DNA of 64,000 bases, from contig NZ_LMOM01000002.1 in the NCBI RefSeq assembly GCF_001424185.1, positions 39,900 to 103,899 on the forward strand. Direction: 5' to 3'. Both the position numbers and the translations under genes were made by a program. Under the pieces are notes generated by a model. The model searched no databases and was not told where the DNA came from. It worked only from the letters and a program-made list of their open reading frames with translations. Positions 8,697 through 16,467 of the stretch are shown piece by piece; the stretch's first letter is position 1, and each line of letters begins with the position of its first letter. Source of the stretch: Deinococcus sp. Leaf326. Its GTDB lineage: Bacteria > Deinococcota > Deinococci > Deinococcales > Deinococcaceae.

Positions 8697-9271
8697 GGCA
8701 CGAACGACTGCCCGCAGTGGGGGCAGGTCACGGCTTTGCTGCCCCCGCCCTCACCCTCCGGAGGGGCATCTGGCGCCAGTTCCGTGAACGAGGCGGGCAG
8801 CTCACCGTCAGACTTGGCGATCAGGGCCGCGAGTTCCTCGTCCGACCACCCCAGGCCAGCGAGGCCGAGGTCGGTGTTCGCCTGGATGTCGCGCAGACTC
8901 TCGATCAACCGGCGCTCGTCCCACGACCCCAGCTCGCGAGTGCGGACTGAAGAAAGCGAGTAGGCCTCGGCCTCCCCAGGTGCCAGGCGGACGTGCAGCA
9001 CCGGCACCACCCACTGATCGTCCTGGATCGTCACCCGTTCGGGCGCGTCCAGCCCATCCTCCTGGGCGATGAGCAGGGCGGCCAGCACGCCGTGCCCAGC
9101 GACCAGCTGCCCGCTCGTGTCGTCGATGGCGAGCGGCTCGACGTACCCGAAGCGCACCACGCTGTCGCGGATGGATTCGAGGTCGTGCCGGCGAGGGTTG
9201 CCCTGCCAGACGATGGCCTGGAGATCGACCAGCGTGTGTGGCCGCAGCTCATGCGAAAGCGTTGGGGTCAT
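8693..9271 (-). CDS. ParB-like nuclease-domain protein with C-terminal zinc ribbon
   Basis: 192 residues, starting at the ATG at 9271 that overlaps the stop of the upstream methyltransferase by four bases. The N-terminal 110 residues have the ParB/Srx fold pattern (NPRRHDLESIRDSVVRFGYV, then LVAGHGVLAALL). The end carries CPHCGQSF, half of a zinc ribbon or a rubredoxin-like knuckle. It lies between two methyltransferases; ParB-like domains near phage methyltransferases are common and may guide or regulate modification. The function is inferred from context. Confidence 0.75.
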   Translation of the reverse strand: MTPTLSHELRPHTLVDLQAIVWQGNPRRHDLESIRDSVVRFGYVEPLAIDDTSGQLVAGHGVLAALLIAQEDGLDAPERVTIQDDQWVVPVLHVRLAPGEAEAYSLSSVRTRELGSWDERRLIESLRDIQANTDLGLAGLGWSDEELAALIAKSDGELPASFTELAPDAPPEGEGGGSKAVTCPHCGQSFVP

Positions 9272-10656
9272 GCGTTCATTCCTTTCTCGGCGCGCAACGC
9301 GTCGAAGCCCTGACCGTCCTGCCGCACGGCCTTCAAGCCGGTGAACTGCTGGAGGCGGTCCACGATGCGGTCCACGTACTTCGGGTCCAGATCGTTCAGG
9401 CACGCGGCCCGGTTGGTCTTGTGCGCCGCCACGCCGGTCGTCCCGCTGCCCGCGCAGGGGTCGTACACGAGCTGCCCGGGCAGGCTGGACGCGATCAGGA
9501 AGCGCTGCACCAGCCGCACCGGCTTCATGGTCGGGTGCAGATCGTTCCTGTTGGGCTTGTCCTCGTACACCACCGTGGTGGCCAGAGCGTCGCGCTGCCC
9601 CTCGAGGAGGGTGACCAGCTCGTCCCTGCTCATCTTCTTGTAGTTCGGCGTCTCGTCCAGCACGGTGGTCTGGGTAAAGTCGCGGTTGAAGAAGTGGCCG
9701 GCGCCAGGCTTCCAGCCGTACAGGATGGGCTCGTGACGCCAGTTGTAGTCCTGGCGGCCCATGACGGCGGCATTCTTCACCCAGATCATGGTCTGCGAGT
9801 ACTTCCACCCCGCCGCGCGCAGTTGGCCGTGGAAGTTCTGCGCTTCGACCTCGGCGTAGGCGACGTAGATGCACGCGCCGGGCGCCGTCACGTCCAGGGT
9901 CGTCTTGAACAGCGCCCCCAGGAAGGCCTGGAACTGCTCGGGCGTCATGGCGTCGTTGGCGATCTTGAGCCGGTCCTTGGTCTTGCCCTCGTAGTCGACG
10001 TTGTACGGAGGGTCGGTCCACACCAGTTTGGCGAGCGCGCCGTTCATCAGCCGGGCCACATGCTCGGCGCTCGTGCTGCTGCCGCAGCCGACGCGGTGGG
10101 GGCCGACCTGCCAGACGTCGCCCTCACGGCTGACGACCTGCTCATCCTCGGGCAGCGCGGGCACCTCGTCCTCGTCGATGAGGCCGTCCTGGAACACGCC
10201 GTCTCCGAGTTCGGCCACGAACTGGGCGAGGTCGAGTTCGGTGTACCCGGTGCCCTCGAGGCCGCCGGGCGCCTGCTGGAGTTCGGTGAGCAGCTCCGCG
10301 AGGGTCGCCACATCGGTGCTGGCGATGTCGCTCAGGCGGTTGTCGGCCAGCAGGATGCGTTTGGCGTGGGAGGCATCGTCGGTCTGGATGTACGAGACCG
10401 GGATCTCGGGCATGGCCGGTTCACGGGCAGCCTTGACCCGGTGGTTGCCGGCGAGGACCTGGCCGGTGGCGCGGTCGACGATGACGGTGCCCCAGAAGCC
10501 GTTGGTGCGGAAGGACTTGACGAGTTCCTGCACGTTGCCGCGCCGGGGGTTGCGGTCGGCGAGGGTCAGGCTAGCGGGGTTGATCAGAGCAGTGTCAACG
10601 TTGAGGATGCGCACCGGCTCAGGGGCGGGCGCAGGAGCAGTGGTCAGGGGGCTCAC
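9268..10656 (-). CDS. ParB-like domain fused to an adenine/N4-cytosine DNA methyltransferase
   Basis: 462 residues. Residues about 17-115 form a ParB/Srx-like domain (NPRRGNVQELVKSFRTNGFW, VLAGNHRVKAA). Residues about 180-450 form an amino-methyltransferase with DPPY at 215-218 ahead of the AdoMet-binding DPCAGSGTTG at 399-408, the order of beta-class N6-adenine/N4-cytosine enzymes. The preferred base cannot be told from the sequence. It is the first gene after the tandem promoters and leader terminator at 10.67-10.77 kb, so it heads the late operon. Confidence 0.9.
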   Translation of the reverse strand: MSPLTTAPAPAPEPVRILNVDTALINPASLTLADRNPRRGNVQELVKSFRTNGFWGTVIVDRATGQVLAGNHRVKAAREPAMPEIPVSYIQTDDASHAKRILLADNRLSDIASTDVATLAELLTELQQAPGGLEGTGYTELDLAQFVAELGDGVFQDGLIDEDEVPALPEDEQVVSREGDVWQVGPHRVGCGSSTSAEHVARLMNGALAKLVWTDPPYNVDYEGKTKDRLKIANDAMTPEQFQAFLGALFKTTLDVTAPGACIYVAYAEVEAQNFHGQLRAAGWKYSQTMIWVKNAAVMGRQDYNWRHEPILYGWKPGAGHFFNRDFTQTTVLDETPNYKKMSRDELVTLLEGQRDALATTVVYEDKPNRNDLHPTMKPVRLVQRFLIASSLPGQLVYDPCAGSGTTGVAAHKTNRAACLNDLDPKYVDRIVDRLQQFTGLKAVRQDGQGFDALRAEKGMNA

Positions 10657-10670
10657 CTCCAGGGCAGGCC

Positions 10671-10703
10671 AAAAAAACCGCCCCTACCGGAAGGGCAGGG
10701 GCG
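10671..10703 (-). terminator. Leader (attenuator-like) terminator before the late operon
   Basis: On the minus strand CGCCCCT and AGGGGCG form a seven-pair stem followed by GTTTTTTT. It lies between the putative late promoters and the first late gene, so it would end transcription unless it is read through. Confidence 0.7.
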
Positions 10704-10718
10704 AGTGGAAGTTCAACG

Positions 10719-10774
10719 TTAGACTAAGGCGCGATTATACGTGTCAAGATAGGAAATCTGGACTTTGGTGTCAA
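10719..10774 (-). promoter_or_regulatory. Tandem sigma70-type promoters for the late operon
   Basis: Two TTGACA boxes on the minus strand (10774-10769 and 10747-10742), each followed after exactly 17 bases by a -10-like box: TATCTT (10751-10746) and GTCTAA (10724-10719). The repeated CTTGACAC that creates them is a 27-base-spaced direct repeat. The first promoter is the better match. Confidence 0.55.
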
Positions 10775-10872
10775 GCTGGCTTACGGCCACACAGGTCCCC
10801 GACTTCATCGGGTAGGGGAAGCCCCGTCAAATACGTGAGCGGCAAATGAAGCTCGCCTGTACGATGGTGAGC

Positions 10873-11811
10873 ATGAAGAAAATTTTGATAGGCGTGATCG
10901 CATTGACAGCGCTTGGCTTGACGGCCTGTGGGGGCGGCACCACCCCGCCTACCCCCGAGACCCCGGTGGTCACGCCGTCCTTCACTCTCTCTGACCAAGC
11001 AGTAACCGTGGTCAACAACGGGGCAGCGGTCGCTACAGGCATCAATGTCACCCGCACGGGCGGGAATACCGAGGCACTCAACTTCACCGTCACAGGGATG
11101 CCGGCTGGATTGGGCGTTGTGTTCGACAAGAGTCCCATCAGCGGCTCCGAAGCCCTCGCCGGACTCAAAGTCAGTGCGGTCAACGTGCCGGCCGGAGAGT
11201 ACAAACTCACTGTCACTGGGCGAAGCCAGACCGTTACGGCCACGGCCAGACTCACCGTGACCGTAACCGGAGGTTCGACCAGCCCCACGCCTGTTCCCAC
11301 TCCTGTGGCAGACGTCACCTACGTCTCTGCCGCTGCCAACAGCACGAGCATCTCGGTCATCTGGTCATCCGTCACCGGGGCCACTGGATACAAGCTCGAC
11401 CGCAAGACGGAGTCCGGCACCTACAGCGAAATCACGACTTCGACCACAACCAGTTACACGGACACTAACGTAACCTCTGGTACCCGGTACATCTACAGGG
11501 TCCGTACGGTCACACCCAATGGCATCTCTGCGGGGAAGGAAGCGCCGATCGTGACCTTCACGGGTACTCCTGGTGGTGGCGGCACGACGTGCTGCAAGAT
11601 CTGCCGGAACAGCAAGCCCTGTGGTGACACCTGTATCTCCTATGACAAGACCTGCCACACGCCGGGCGGCTGCGCCTGCTCTGGCCGGTCCATCATGTTC
11701 GTCAAAATCAAGGACTGCCCGGTCGTCACGGTCAACGCCCTGGGCGAGGAAGTCAAGATCGGGACGGTCGAGAGCTGGCTGAAGGATCGGACCTTGCTGG
11801 GCACGAAGTAA
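10873..11811 (+). CDS. Secreted lipoprotein with fibronectin type III domain and Cys-rich end
   Basis: About 312 residues. The ATG at 10873 (MKKILIGVIALTALGLTAC) gives a classic lipoprotein signal with lipobox LTAC; earlier in-frame ATGs at 10846 and 10864 would only lengthen the signal. Residues about 35-140 are a beta domain, followed by a fibronectin type III domain (about 150-235: ISVIWSSVTGATGYKLDRK...YIYRVRTV). The last 80 residues contain about ten cysteines (CCKICRNSKPCGD, CHTPGGCACSG). It points against all its neighbours and has its own terminator, as expected of a cargo (moron) gene expressed from the prophage. The role is unknown; surface binding is plausible. Confidence 0.82.
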   Translation: MKKILIGVIALTALGLTACGGGTTPPTPETPVVTPSFTLSDQAVTVVNNGAAVATGINVTRTGGNTEALNFTVTGMPAGLGVVFDKSPISGSEALAGLKVSAVNVPAGEYKLTVTGRSQTVTATARLTVTVTGGSTSPTPVPTPVADVTYVSAAANSTSISVIWSSVTGATGYKLDRKTESGTYSEITTSTTTSYTDTNVTSGTRYIYRVRTVTPNGISAGKEAPIVTFTGTPGGGGTTCCKICRNSKPCGDTCISYDKTCHTPGGCACSGRSIMFVKIKDCPVVTVNALGEEVKIGTVESWLKDRTLLGTK

Positions 11812-11834
11812 CCGAGAGCCCCATGCAGGAGAGA

Positions 11835-11864
11835 GGCCGTCCAGGCGAATCCGGACGGCCTTTT
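11835..11864 (+). terminator. Rho-independent terminator of the lipoprotein gene
   Basis: GGCCGTCC and GGACGGCC form an eight-pair stem with a ten-base loop, followed by TTTT, 24 bases after the lipoprotein stop codon. Confidence 0.8.
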
Positions 11865-11883
11865 CCGTGGAAACTCTTTCCCA

Positions 11884-13029
11884 TTACAGTGGGCGGCGGC
11901 GCTGCCGTCTGGATACTGGATTAGCCGGGACTTCGTCCAGCAGATCGGCCACCCAGTCTGGCTCGGTTTCGAAGACCAGGGGCAACTGCTGGGGCGGAGG
12001 GGGGAGGGGAGAGAGGGTGCGACGCAGCGCCTCAAGGGCCTGCACGGCGCGCGGATAACGATCCCGCACCGGGTCGCGCAACAACAGACTCGCCCCATGT
12101 ACCCGGTAGATCAGGTGGTAGATGTCTACCTTCGGACCACGCTTATTGGGCCGCTCCTCGTTGACGGTCTCGCTCCGGAGGTACACCAGCAACGCCATCA
12201 GGGCTCGCCAGCTATCCTCCCCCACCTGCAGGCCTGCGCGCCGTTCGATCTCCTCGGCGCCGTCCACATCCCACCGGGCTTCCTGCTCGTTCCATAGGGC
12301 CAGGAAGTGCAGCACCAGGCGCAAGCTGAAGCCGGGCTGTCCGGGATGCTTCGGGTCCGGGGTGTGAACGTCGATCCAGAACTCCTCCGCGTTCTGCCAA
12401 CGCCCTTCGCGCAGGTCGAGTCGATGCTCGCGGCGATAAGCGCGACGGTGCAGGCTATGCGCGTAATCGGCGGCGTTGGCCTGCTCGGCGAGTTCGCGCG
12501 CGCGCTGCGGGTGCCCGGCCAGCACCTGAGCCACCACCTGAAGGGCGAGGCTGTGCGAGGCGCGGAAGGCCTGATCCATCTCGGCACTGGTGAGGTGGGG
12601 GGCCGTGTTGACCGGGCGGCGCCGGGCGTGGTCGCGACGGCCGTGGCCAGTCACTAGGGCATAGGCCAGCAGGTTGATCTCATCGCGCTCATCGCGCGTG
12701 GGCTTGTGCGCGCGCAGCGTCCAACCCTTGCGCTCCGTTCGGCCGACCGTGAGCAGCGCGCGGCGGGGGCAGGGGCAGACGTAGGGCTGGTAGGCCCGCG
12801 ACGGTTCGATCACCAGCTCGCGTGCGGCGCAGCCGATGGCGGGTCCCGCAGCCTCCTCACGCAGGGTGGTCCCGCACCCCTGGACCGGGCAAGCCGCGAG
12901 GTTCCGCAGGGGAGCCGCTGCGCGCGCCTCGGGCGCCGGGGCAGGTGGGTCGTCAGGCAGCCACTTCGGCGCATCGGTCGCCAGCCCATCGACCTGCCGC
13001 GCCTCGGGCCTGTAGGGGTCAGGTCTCAC
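11884..13029 (-). CDS. Uncharacterised phage protein with Cys-containing N-terminal region
   Basis: About 381 residues from the GTG at 13029, which overlaps the previous stop by four bases (GTGA); the longer reading to 13197 would overlap that gene too far. The N-terminal 100 residues hold CPVQGCGTTL and CPCPRR pairs that could bind zinc. The C-terminal 200 residues are helical and Trp-rich (REGRWQNAEEFWIDVH), ending in a basic tail. No family recognised. Confidence 0.65.
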   Translation of the reverse strand: MRPDPYRPEARQVDGLATDAPKWLPDDPPAPAPEARAAAPLRNLAACPVQGCGTTLREEAAGPAIGCAARELVIEPSRAYQPYVCPCPRRALLTVGRTERKGWTLRAHKPTRDERDEINLLAYALVTGHGRRDHARRRPVNTAPHLTSAEMDQAFRASHSLALQVVAQVLAGHPQRARELAEQANAADYAHSLHRRAYRREHRLDLREGRWQNAEEFWIDVHTPDPKHPGQPGFSLRLVLHFLALWNEQEARWDVDGAEEIERRAGLQVGEDSWRALMALLVYLRSETVNEERPNKRGPKVDIYHLIYRVHGASLLLRDPVRDRYPRAVQALEALRRTLSPLPPPPQQLPLVFETEPDWVADLLDEVPANPVSRRQRRRPL

Positions 13030-13547
13030 GCCGGCTCCCCGAAAGTCCGGCGCCGGAGGTCGGGCGCCTCGCCGAAGGCCAGGATCTGCCGCGTGATCTT
13101 GTCGAGTTTCTCCGAGCAGCTCAGCACTTCCTCCATCGCGCGCCACGCGTTCTCGCCCCGGCCCATCGCCTCCAGGGTGACCTGCAGGCGGACCCACTGG
13201 CCGGTGCTCAAGCGGTGTGCCGGGTGGTCCGCGGGCAACCCGGCACGGTCGGGGGGTGGGGCACTGCCGAGCTGCTCGAGCAGGTCCTCGACCGCCTGAT
13301 CGGTGGGCGGCAGGGTCGGGACGGCCTCCTCGGGATTCAGTTGGTCGACGCGCACCAGCTCACGGGCGAAGGTGGGCAGCAGGGCGGCCTCCTGGGCGGG
13401 CATGGGCTGCGGCGCCACTGGCTCAGTCGCCGGCGCGGGCTTGGGCTTCTGGGAGGCCTGCCTTTCCCCGCGGCGGGCACGCCGCTCCCGGTTCGTGTCC
13501 GACAGCGGCTTGGCGGGCTTTCTCTGGGGGGTTCTGTTGCGGCTCAT
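13026..13547 (-). CDS. Hypothetical protein with basic N-terminus
   Basis: 173 residues. The first 35 are very rich in Arg and Lys (RERRARRGERQASQKPKPAP), followed by a Pro/Ala linker and a predicted helical domain. A nucleic-acid-binding role is possible but unproven. It starts within the stop of the upstream gene (TGATG) and overlaps the downstream gene by four bases, so it belongs to one compact operon. Confidence 0.6.
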   Translation of the reverse strand: MSRNRTPQRKPAKPLSDTNRERRARRGERQASQKPKPAPATEPVAPQPMPAQEAALLPTFARELVRVDQLNPEEAVPTLPPTDQAVEDLLEQLGSAPPPDRAGLPADHPAHRLSTGQWVRLQVTLEAMGRGENAWRAMEEVLSCSEKLDKITRQILAFGEAPDLRRRTFGEPA

Positions 13548-13786
13548 CAGGTCCTCTGGTCGCGCAGTGCGGCGCGGTAGACGGCCCAGGACGGATAACC
13601 GGCCGCCTGGGCGAGGGCTTCATAGATCACGGGCAGGGCACGCTTGCGGCCCTCGGCGCGGGCCACGTCGCGCTGCCGCTTGGCCTCGCGCTTTACGGCG
13701 CTGATCGTGAGGCAGGGCGGCTGTGGCGAAGGGACAGGCTCGGCCTCCACGTCCCAGGTTCGGAGCCAGGGGCGGGGGTCCGTCAC
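13547..13786 (-). CDS. Small hypothetical phage protein
   Basis: 79 residues, with a charged helical middle (SAVKREAKRQRDVARAEGRK) and a C-terminal YPSWAVYRAAL that may form a short HTH-like unit. It overlaps the genes on both sides. No family recognised. Confidence 0.55.
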   Translation of the reverse strand: MTDPRPWLRTWDVEAEPVPSPQPPCLTISAVKREAKRQRDVARAEGRKRALPVIYEALAQAAGYPSWAVYRAALRDQRT

Positions 13787-14127
13787 GGCTCCTCGCGCTC
13801 CAGATCCGGCCGGCGTACCCAGCCGAAGCGGCCGAGCTTCTCGTACCAGGTCTCGCTGCCCTTGACGGACTCCCGGTACGTCGCCGTGTCGGTTTCCGGG
13901 TCATAGCCCTCAAGGGTTAGCTCACGCCGGTTGATCTGCTGATAGTCGCCCTGGTAGGTGACGTGCTCCAGGGTGCAGTTGCGGGCCTCCAGGTCCTCGG
14001 CGCTCCGCGCGATCTTGGCGCTGTACACGCGGCGCTCGATGTTGGGCACACCGGGGCGCGCGCCCTTGCGCCGGATCTCCAGGTGCAGCACCGCGTTGAA
14101 GGTCGAGGAGGGGGTGGGGTCAGTCAT
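13783..14127 (-). CDS. Small hypothetical phage protein
   Basis: 114 residues from the ATG at 14127. An upstream start at 14151 is possible, but the 14127 ATG overlaps the stop of the tiny upstream gene (ATGA), as elsewhere in this operon. It has a beta-rich N-terminal half (TFNAVLHLEIRRKG) and a charged C-terminal half with several Tyr and Trp. No family recognised. Confidence 0.6.
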   Translation of the reverse strand: MTDPTPSSTFNAVLHLEIRRKGARPGVPNIERRVYSAKIARSAEDLEARNCTLEHVTYQGDYQQINRRELTLEGYDPETDTATYRESVKGSETWYEKLGRFGWVRRPDLEREEP

Positions 14128-14213
14128 GGTTTGGGCTCCCACTGGTTGCACCCGAAGTCTCTCGGGGTGGTGACGCTCAGGTCGAAGGGGTAGTACTCGT
14201 GAAATACGGTCAT
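14124..14213 (-). CDS. Tiny 29-residue protein
   Basis: ATG at 14213 is preceded by GAGGTGCGC. The peptide starts MTVFHEYYPFDLSVTTPRDF and ends in GCNQWEPKP, with its stop overlapping the next ATG by four bases. Coupled spacing, a clear ribosome binding site and a non-random composition rich in aromatic residues support a real gene. Function unknown. Confidence 0.5.
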   Translation of the reverse strand: MTVFHEYYPFDLSVTTPRDFGCNQWEPKP

Positions 14214-14225
14214 GCGCACCTCAGC

Positions 14226-14261
14226 AACAAAGACGCTCCCCAGACCACTGGGCCTGGGGAG
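14226..14261 (-). terminator. Terminator of the rsr gene
   Basis: On the minus strand CTCCCCAG and CTGGGGAG pair around a ten-base loop, followed by a T-containing tail (CGTCTTTGTT), 29 bases after the rsr stop codon. Confidence 0.65.
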
Positions 14262-14289
14262 GGAGGAAGCTGAACTGTGAGGAAGGGCC

Positions 14290-15588
14290 TTAGCCCTGCG
14301 CCTCGTGGGCCTGAATCCAGGCCATGACCTGCTCGGAAAAGCCGTCTACGTGCACCCAGGAGCCATAGCCCACGCCGTGCTTGTTCGTCGCCACGTTCAC
14401 GAGGTAGCCCAGGCCTCTAGGATTGGGCACCGGATCATGGCTCTGCTCGTCGGTGAACACGATCAGGCGGTCGTGTGGGCGGGTGTTGATCTGACGTACG
14501 GCAGCGCCCAGATACGTCGCTCCACGTGTAGGTCCCAGCTCGTCACGCAGCGCGAAGCCCCGGCGTGCCCGGTGCTGACGCAGATCATCGCTGAACGTGT
14601 AGATCTCCACACTCTCGCAGAGCTCGCGGGCCAGCATCGCCAGCGCCGCCGCCGCGTCGTAGCGGCTGAGCTCGCTCTTGCTGCTCAGCTTCCCAGTCAT
14701 ACTGCCACTGGCATCCAACAGCAGCACAGTGTGCCCTACTAGCTTAGGCATCCCTTCCAGGCCCCGCAACATGAGGCGTTCGAGTTCAGGCTCCAGGGTG
14801 GGCGCCGCGCGCGCAGCCGTGATGAAACGGAAGGGCAAGACCCGCTCGGGGTTGGTCTCCTGCAGTGCCCGGCGTATACGGTCCTGCGCCACACCCGCTG
14901 CCAACATTCCCCGCAGGTTGCGCAGCAGGGCCAGCGCGCCGAGCTTACGCTCGTCGAGCAACCGGGCGAAGGTCTCGGCCTTGTCCGCCCCCGCACTCAA
15001 CGCCACTTCCCAGGTATCGGGCGCCGCCAGCGTACCTTCCACCAGTGCCTTCCAAGTTTCCTCCTGAGCCTGGTTCTGCGGCGTGGGGTGGGTCAGAAAC
15101 AGCACGTCGCGTAGCCGCACTGCGCCGTCGCGGTTGTATTTCGCCAACTGGTAGGCGCTGAACTTCAGGAAGGCGCGCGCTAGGCCCTTCTTGACCTGAC
15201 CACTCAAGGGCTGCCGGCCATCCTTCCAATAGATCGCCAGGAACTCGGTCAGCTCATCGGGCCGCTGGATGACGGCCGCAAGTGTCTCAGCAACGAGGAC
15301 GCGGTGCTCAGGCAGCCGGACCATCTCGCGCACGATCAGAAGGGGGACATGCCGCAGCTTCAGTTCAGTGCGTGCGCGGATTGCCGTCTGGGCGGCATAT
15401 TCGGGAGATACGGCCTTCACGGCCTCCCGGATCTGGTCGGCGACCGTCTGGCCGTCGACATAGAAGGTGTTCTCCCACAGCAGGCAGCTGGACACCAGAC
15501 GCGCAAGCTGCTGCTCAGGCGTGATGCGGCGCGCGGGGGCGCCCTCGTGCGTGACGTGCTGGGGACGATGTGCGGTGTTCAGTTTCAT
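14290..15588 (-). CDS. rsr: Ro60-family RNA-binding protein (TROVE domain), Rsr
   Basis: 432 residues. The N-terminal 270 residues are the helical-repeat TROVE ring (e.g. TEFLAIYWKDGRQPLSGQVK), which in this family binds Y RNA on the outside and misfolded RNA ends in the central hole. The C-terminal von Willebrand A domain has an intact MIDAS: DASGS (292-296), Thr about 358 and Asp380 (FTDEQ). In Deinococcus, Rsr works with Y RNA and PNPase in RNA decay and stress survival. Here a Y RNA lies immediately upstream on the same strand and an RNA-ligase-like gene is nearby, all within a phage-like region. The start follows GAGGAGGTGCCGCC. Confidence 0.93.
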   Translation of the reverse strand: MKLNTAHRPQHVTHEGAPARRITPEQQLARLVSSCLLWENTFYVDGQTVADQIREAVKAVSPEYAAQTAIRARTELKLRHVPLLIVREMVRLPEHRVLVAETLAAVIQRPDELTEFLAIYWKDGRQPLSGQVKKGLARAFLKFSAYQLAKYNRDGAVRLRDVLFLTHPTPQNQAQEETWKALVEGTLAAPDTWEVALSAGADKAETFARLLDERKLGALALLRNLRGMLAAGVAQDRIRRALQETNPERVLPFRFITAARAAPTLEPELERLMLRGLEGMPKLVGHTVLLLDASGSMTGKLSSKSELSRYDAAAALAMLARELCESVEIYTFSDDLRQHRARRGFALRDELGPTRGATYLGAAVRQINTRPHDRLIVFTDEQSHDPVPNPRGLGYLVNVATNKHGVGYGSWVHVDGFSEQVMAWIQAHEAQG

Positions 15589-15609
15589 GGCGGCACCTCC
15601 TCGGAGGGC

Positions 15610-15639
15610 AAAAAAAGAACGCCGGGGGAACAGGCGTTC
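15610..15639 (-). terminator. Terminator after the Y RNA
   Basis: On the minus strand GAACGCC and GGCGTTC enclose TGTTCCCCC and are followed by TTTTTTT. Its 5' arm shares GAAC with the closing stem of the Y RNA, so the two helices compete. It would separate Y RNA synthesis from the rsr gene 22 bases downstream. Confidence 0.8.
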
Positions 15640-15736
15640 GCGGTATATCGTGCTCTACCAGTTGAGCTACGGCGCTTGCGCGACCGGCGGGACTCGAACC
15701 CGCAACCCCGTCATCCGTAATGAAGTAACCGCGAAC
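15636..15736 (-). ncRNA. yrlA: Y RNA of the YrlA type, with permuted tRNA-like module
   Basis: The two ends pair perfectly (GTTCGCGGT with ACCGCGAAC), forming the Ro-binding stem. Inside, in order, are a T arm (GCGGG-TTCGAGT-CCCGC), a closed acceptor-like hairpin capped by GCAA (CGGTCGC-GCAA-GCGCCG) and a D arm (GCTC-AACTGGTA-GAGC). This is a tRNA with 3' and 5' halves swapped, as known for YrlA RNAs. A conventional tRNA is excluded because no 5' acceptor precedes the T arm. It sits directly upstream of the Rsr gene and ends at a terminator. Confidence 0.85.
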
Positions 15737-15773
15737 TTCGCCACCCGGCGAAGGGTGCACTGAGGGAACGGAC

Positions 15774-15814
15774 GGACACGGTGTTGGTTTCTTGGATAGA
15801 GAAGTAACCGTGCC
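15774..15814 (-). ncRNA. Possible second, minimal Ro-binding hairpin
   Basis: Minus-strand GGCACGGT pairs with ACCGTGTC. Inside are TAC, an inner stem TTCT/AGAA and a seven-base loop. It shares CGGTTACTTC with the 5' side of the adjacent Y RNA, in the same place relative to its closing stem, but lacks the tRNA-like module. It could be a small Y RNA, part of a longer precursor, or a regulatory hairpin. Confidence 0.35.
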
Positions 15815-15900
15815 CTTCACCACTCAGGCTCGCTCAGAGTACCGACGTGTGCTGGAAACCCCAATAGCGCTGTTGACCTATACGCGTTGGAGCCAAATGC

Positions 15901-16467
15901 TTACCTCGCGCGCCTACTGCGCGCATTCAGTGCATAGGGGGGAAGGGTGTGGTGCCGATCGGCGAACCGGGGTGCCCAGCGGTACTCGGTGAACTGCCCG
16001 GAGAGGTACTCGAGGGTGAGGCGGCGGGCATCGCGCCAGCCGCGCGCCACGTCGGCGTAGTAGCCCTCCCGACGCAGGCGCACCAGCCAGGGCCGTTGGT
16101 TCGTGCTCAGTTCCCCGTCAAGGGCCTTGAGCTCAATGCGCAGCCCATGCCAGTCCCCGACCGCCACGTCGAGCAGCAGATCCGGGTACCCGGCACGCAC
16201 CCCCATCAGCTGGAGGCGCAGCGCCTCGGGGCTGTACAGGCGGCCGTCACGCCCAGTGCGCTTGGCCCTTGCGCCACCGTTCGGCGAGTGGTGAAAGCCC
16301 TCGAGGGCGGGCAGGGTGGGCCACGTCTCGGCCGCCCAGGTGATGAAGCGGATCTGGTGGGCGTTCTCGTCCCAGTGCTCTTCTTGGACCGAATGCAGCT
16401 TGCAGGCGTAGGCCTCGTCCTCGGCCACCGCCTGGGCCAGCAGCCTGGCCGCGAGCGCCCGGCTCAC
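15901..16467 (-). CDS. VRR-NUC domain nuclease
   Basis: 188 residues with the VRR-NUC signature in order: GVRAGYPDLLLD, then RIELKA, ELSTNQRPWLVRLRREGYY and a Gly-Trp-x-x-Ala end. Asp in PDLLLD and Glu-x-Lys in IELKA are the PD-(D/E)xK metal-binding residues. Phage versions are small stand-alone nucleases thought to cut branched DNA. It overlaps the upstream gene by four bases. Confidence 0.82.
   Translation of the reverse strand: MSRALAARLLAQAVAEDEAYACKLHSVQEEHWDENAHQIRFITWAAETWPTLPALEGFHHSPNGGARAKRTGRDGRLYSPEALRLQLMGVRAGYPDLLLDVAVGDWHGLRIELKALDGELSTNQRPWLVRLRREGYYADVARGWRDARRLTLEYLSGQFTEYRWAPRFADRHHTLPPYALNARSRRAR

Noticed and set aside
9238..10722. 494-codon plus-strand ORF
   Set aside because: Antisense to the ParB-methyltransferase fusion, which has complete motifs.
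15640..15736. Ordinary tRNA gene(s)
   Set aside because: T arm and D arm are present but in swapped order with a closed acceptor hairpin and complementary outer ends; this is a YrlA-type Y RNA.
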